Of a stretch of 9,354 nt of DNA, positions 7,025-9,354 are shown piece after piece. The DNA comes from Anaerolineales bacterium. GTDB lineage: Bacteria > Chloroflexota > Anaerolineae > Anaerolineales > UBA6663. The position numbers and the translations under genes were made by a program. The first letter of the stretch is position 1; each line of letters starts with the position of its first letter. The notes beneath the pieces were generated by a model. The model was not told the origin of the DNA, searched no databases, and saw only the letters and a program-made list of their open reading frames with translations. The DNA lies in assembly GCA_016789245.1 (NCBI GenBank), contig JAEURM010000060.1, forward strand, positions 1-9,354, read 5' to 3'.

Positions 7025-7030
7025 CATAAT
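7025..7030 (+). promoter_or_regulatory. Candidate -10 box for the duplicated-module membrane protein
   Basis: CATAAT (five of six consensus bases) lies 19 nt before ATG 7050. TTGCGC at 7003-7008, 16 bp upstream, is a weak -35. The transcript would start almost at the ribosome site, giving a very short leader like the one proposed at 8993. Read-through from ppk1 and the PAP2-like gene is an equal alternative. Confidence 0.35.
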
Positions 7031-7037
7031 TCAGCGT

Positions 7038-7042
7038 GGAGG
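7038..7042 (+). promoter_or_regulatory. Strong Shine-Dalgarno site for the gene at 7050
   Basis: GGAGG is spaced 7 nt from ATG 7050. It is close to ideal and fixes the start codon. It is much stronger than the sites of the two genes upstream on this strand. Confidence 0.8.
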
Positions 7043-7049
7043 CCACCGC

Positions 7050-8168
7050 ATGACTCATTCTAATTTCAACCCATACGGCAATGATTATGGGCCACTAGAT
7101 GCCAGCCATTCACCGGATATTAGTTCTAACCGCGCCGGTGAGTTAACGGAGAGCCAAAAGAAAAGTTTACGGGGCCGCCTTATGCCGCGCTTTGTGGGTT
7201 CCGCCATTGGCTTAGGTCTGCTCGGCCCGCTCGCCATTTGTTTTATTGGCCCCATTGTTTTTAGTTCAGGCATTGGGGAGGATGTGTGGTTTGCCGTGTT
7301 TTTCATTGGCCTGTTTGCGCTGATGTTTGGCGGCATGTTGCTGGGCTTAGTGTGGAATAGCTGGCGACCCGGGCTGGGCTTGCTGGATTTAATGAGCAAC
7401 CGCGTGGAAACGGCGGATGGCCGCCTAACGTGGCGCGGGCGCGGCTGGCGCGGTGATACCGAACGCGGCGAGTTACATTTACTGCCGCTGGAAGAGCAGA
7501 TGCCGGGCGCGTACCGATTTTATTTTCTGCCGCGTTCTCGTTACATTGTGACTACAGAGCAATTACGGTTTAGTGGCCAAGATACAGACCCGTTGGCCGA
7601 GGTGCGGCGCGCGCTGGGCAGTGTGTTTGGCTTTGTGGATGAAGATTTGCCGGAGAACCGCACCGGCCGGCTCTCACCGCGCCAACAGCAACACTTATTT
7701 TTCAACAATGTCCGCACCGCGCTCTTTCTCTCGCCTTTCTTGCTGATGGCTTTGGGCTTTGGCCTCGGTCTACCGTTTGGCTTGGTGATTTACCCCATGC
7801 TCACCGGCGAGCGCATGGATAGTGATGCGTGGTTTGGCGCGGCGTGCGGGGGCGGCTTGGGCTTGTTATTTGTGGGCATCCTCAGCTGGGTCATCATTTC
7901 ACCGTTTTTGGATTTGTGGCGCGGCGAGGTAACCAGCATTGAAGGCGAGGTGACGGAACAAGTTATCACTACTGGCAGTGGCAAAAACCGGCGCACCAAT
8001 TATTATTACAGCGTCAACGGCCAGCGCTTCAATGTGGGCCAGCAAGCGCACCAAGCTCTTATCCAAGGCCGCCGCTACCGGCTCTTCTACTTTCCACAAA
8101 GCAAAGCCGTCGTCAGCGTAGAGCCGCTGGCAGAATCATCGCCAGATTTTGCCAGTGCAAGGCTATAA
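7050..8168 (+). CDS. Four-helix membrane protein with internal duplication, function unknown
   Basis: A 372-aa protein I do not recognise. An Asn/Ser-rich N-terminus of about 30 residues is followed by two similar modules, each with a leading charged segment, two membrane helices and a beta-rich soluble domain. Module 1 (about 31-172) has helices near 48-72 and 79-103 and ends in YRFYFLPRSRYIVTTEQL. Module 2 (about 207-360) has helices near 222-249 and 260-284 and ends in YRLFYFPQSKAVVSVEPL. Both modules open with an ELTESQ/RLSPRQ segment and pass from the second helix into an RVETADG/EVTSIEG strand. The second soluble domain (GEVTEQ to SVEPL) has the look of small beta-sandwich domains found in bacterial DUF3592-like membrane proteins; that comparison is inference. 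The start is fixed by GGAGG. A terminator hairpin begins 2 nt after the TAA. There is no catalytic motif, so a structural or sensory role is as likely as any enzyme. Confidence 0.85.
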   Translation: MTHSNFNPYGNDYGPLDASHSPDISSNRAGELTESQKKSLRGRLMPRFVGSAIGLGLLGPLAICFIGPIVFSSGIGEDVWFAVFFIGLFALMFGGMLLGLVWNSWRPGLGLLDLMSNRVETADGRLTWRGRGWRGDTERGELHLLPLEEQMPGAYRFYFLPRSRYIVTTEQLRFSGQDTDPLAEVRRALGSVFGFVDEDLPENRTGRLSPRQQQHLFFNNVRTALFLSPFLLMALGFGLGLPFGLVIYPMLTGERMDSDAWFGAACGGGLGLLFVGILSWVIISPFLDLWRGEVTSIEGEVTEQVITTGSGKNRRTNYYYSVNGQRFNVGQQAHQALIQGRRYRLFYFPQSKAVVSVEPLAESSPDFASARL

Positions 8169-8169
8169 A

Positions 8170-8198
8170 CGTAACGTGGGCTTTTAGCCCTCGTTACG
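8170..8198. terminator. Bidirectional intrinsic terminator-like hairpin
   Basis: CGTAACG (8170-8176) pairs with CGTTACG (8192-8198), and the inner GGGCT pairs with AGCCC around a TTT loop, with one T-T mismatch between the two stems. On the plus strand it begins 2 nt after the membrane-protein stop and is followed by a T-rich run (TTGTTATT). On the minus strand it is followed by TTTATA. It separates two convergent genes. The T-tracts are imperfect. Confidence 0.7.
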
Positions 8199-8289
8199 CG
8201 TTGTTATTGGAGAATTGGTTATTAGGCTCGTTGTGCGCGCTTCGGCGCCATCAGCGCTCATCTACGCAATCTGCGTCCCTCAAAAAGCA

Positions 8290-8973
8290 TTACTCCGGCC
8301 ACGGCGCGCCGGTGTTCAGCGCTTGCGCGTACTCCGCCAGCCGCGCATCATCATGGCCGCGAATTTGCGCGAGGAACGGAAAATCTGACGGGGAGATGTG
8401 CAGGCGAGCCAGTGGTGTAACGGGCACAAGGCTGGCTAACTGCGCAATCTGCACTTCAAACGGGCCAAAGGGCATAGGCGCTTGCGTTTCAAACCGGGCA
8501 CGGGGCAAAAGGTACACCACGCCCTCCCGCCACGGCGCGTGCGGCAACGCTTTATCACTCACGGAAAAAACATAGCGCGGCTCGCTCACCCACCCCTCCG
8601 CCGGATGCGCCAACCGAATACAGGCATTGGTGATGGACATTCCAGAAAAACGGTCACGGTCAACAATCGCAAAGAACATGGCCCAAATACCATCAGCGGC
8701 GGCGTACACGGCTTTGCGGTTGCCAAATTCACTCACGTCATTGGATTGACGCGGCTCAAACTCGGCAATCTGGGCATCACCAGAGCCATGCATGGCCAGC
8801 CCACCCTGCTCTGCCGCGTAGCACAGAAATTGCCACTTGGGCGCGGCCAGTGTGTAATTCAGCGGCACATTGCCGCGCGCCGTGCTCAGCAAATCATCAA
8901 ATGCCGCCCGCGTGGCATCATCCAATTCCAAGTTTGGCCGCGGAAGCCAGTATTCGGGGATGGGTAAGTCCAT
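8290..8973 (-). CDS. Hypothetical protein with HGS and YAAADGIW motifs, possibly ART-like
   Basis: A 227-aa soluble protein without signal peptide or membrane helices, which I cannot assign to a named family. The most conserved-looking part runs from GGLAMHGSGD (57-66) through FEPRQSND (72-79), FGNRKAVYAAADGIWAMFFA (83-102) and IVDRDRF (103-109). A His-Gly-Ser strand followed by a Tyr-containing strand and an Ala-rich helix recalls the H-Y-E class of ADP-ribosyltransferase folds (His62, Tyr90, with Glu150 or Glu162 as the third position). That is inference from pattern only. The ATG at 8973 is preferred over the ATG at 9009. AAGGA at 8980-8984 is 6 nt from the 8973 start, and a perfect TATAAT at 8993-8998 lies inside the longer version, so a transcript from it could not encode the extra 12 residues. 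It converges on the membrane-protein gene across a terminator. Confidence 0.8.
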   Translation of the reverse strand: MDLPIPEYWLPRPNLELDDATRAAFDDLLSTARGNVPLNYTLAAPKWQFLCYAAEQGGLAMHGSGDAQIAEFEPRQSNDVSEFGNRKAVYAAADGIWAMFFAIVDRDRFSGMSITNACIRLAHPAEGWVSEPRYVFSVSDKALPHAPWREGVVYLLPRARFETQAPMPFGPFEVQIAQLASLVPVTPLARLHISPSDFPFLAQIRGHDDARLAEYAQALNTGAPWPE

Positions 8974-8979
8974 AATTAA

Positions 8980-8998
8980 TCCTTCACCACAAATTATA
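8980..8998 (-). promoter_or_regulatory. Candidate -10 box and Shine-Dalgarno for the HGS protein
   Basis: On the minus strand TATAAT (8998-8993) is followed by AAGGA (8984-8980) and ATG 8973. A start of transcription near 8986 implies a leader of about 13 nt. No recognisable -35 is found 16-18 bp upstream. The pair decides the start codon of the gene. Confidence 0.55.
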
Positions 8999-9039
8999 CA
9001 TATCAACATGCGCGAGGCATGGTAGTGGGTCTTTTCTGC

Positions 9040-9354
9040 TCATTTCAAATGCACATAGCTTTCAATACCGAAGGCCTCGAGCAAATTACTCTTAATGGCC
9101 CACAGCGATTCACACTGAAGAACCATTTGAATAGCCTCGCGCGCATTTGAGGCAAAAGTTGATTCGTCTAAAGCAGATACGATGACGGGATAATTGCAGA
9201 ATTGTTCGTTCATCGATTTTAGTTTATTAATGCGAACACAAAATACAGTATCATTCTCAAGCATAACCTGCGTAGACTCATCGAGTTGCAAAGGCCGTTT
9301 CAACAAGAAATTACCAAGCAGGGCAACGGCAACCACATGGGCATCAAGTGGATG
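9040..9354 (-). CDS. Hypothetical protein, C-terminal part (5' end beyond window), low GC
   Basis: The frame is open from the right edge to a TGA at 9040-9042, giving at least 104 residues. A GTG at 9336 could serve as a start, but codons for HPLDAH lie in frame before it and no ribosome site is seen, so the gene more likely begins outside the window. The visible part begins with a hydrophobic segment (VVAVALLGNFLL), followed by mixed charged sequence with a MVLQCESLWAIKSNLLEAF helix-like stretch and the ending ESYVHLK. I recognise no family. Base composition is about 42% GC against about 60% in the next gene, which hints at different ancestry or relaxed constraint. It could be a small immunity- or toxin-related protein, but nothing in the sequence demonstrates that. 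Confidence 0.55.
   Translation of the reverse strand, partial: HPLDAHVVAVALLGNFLLKRPLQLDESTQVMLENDTVFCVRINKLKSMNEQFCNYPVIVSALDESTFASNAREAIQMVLQCESLWAIKSNLLEAFGIESYVHLK

Noticed and set aside
8264..8276. ACGCA/TGCGT hairpin downstream of the HGS gene as its own terminator
   Set aside because: A 5-bp stem with the T-run on the wrong side. The hairpin at 8170-8198 is a better terminator for both convergent genes.

Overview
The window reads as a stretch of a bacterial chromosome of moderate GC content (visibly around 55-60% in most genes). It carries housekeeping and membrane genes, with no RNA genes, insertion sequences or CRISPR. The mix is a NatA-type ABC ATPase, a TAP-like secreted hydrolase, a CPBP membrane protease, an AIM24/TIGR00266 protein, PPK1 and a divergent PAP2-like protein. 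Together with the codon and leader style, this would fit a Chloroflexota (Anaerolineae-like) bacterium. That assignment is inference; there is no phylogenetic marker in the window to prove it.

Left arm (1-3832, all minus strand). Four genes read leftward and probably form one transcription unit: AIM24-family protein, then CPBP intramembrane protease, then lipoprotein alpha/beta hydrolase (ATGA overlap with the CPBP gene), then the NatA-like ATPase, whose 3' end is cut by the window edge. A permease gene is expected just beyond the edge. A perfect 14-bp palindrome whose arms are themselves palindromes lies between the AIM24 and CPBP genes. A perfect TATAAT and an AAGGAG site precede the AIM24 gene and place its start at an ATG at 3832, not at the TTG six bases upstream.

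Divergent promoter region (3833-4156). This is the only gene-free stretch over 300 bases. It separates the left arm from ppk1 and holds candidate promoters in both directions, a small palindrome and a cluster of CTGAC repeats.

Centre (4157-8168, plus strand). ppk1 is complete, with both active-site histidines. It is followed by a PAP2-like membrane protein whose start codon sits 2 nt after a 12-bp hairpin, and then by a four-helix membrane protein that appears to be an internal tandem duplication. A hairpin after that gene looks like a bidirectional terminator.

Right arm (8290-9354, minus strand). There is an uncharacterised 227-aa protein with an HGS...YAAADGIW...FFA pattern loosely like the ADP-ribosyltransferase fold. 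Beyond it is the C-terminal end of an unrecognised gene with distinctly lower GC (about 42%), possibly acquired.

Nothing here is a clear, complete new system. The best candidates for a second look are the export/proteolysis cluster on the left, the duplicated membrane module, the HGS protein, and the two intergenic palindromes.
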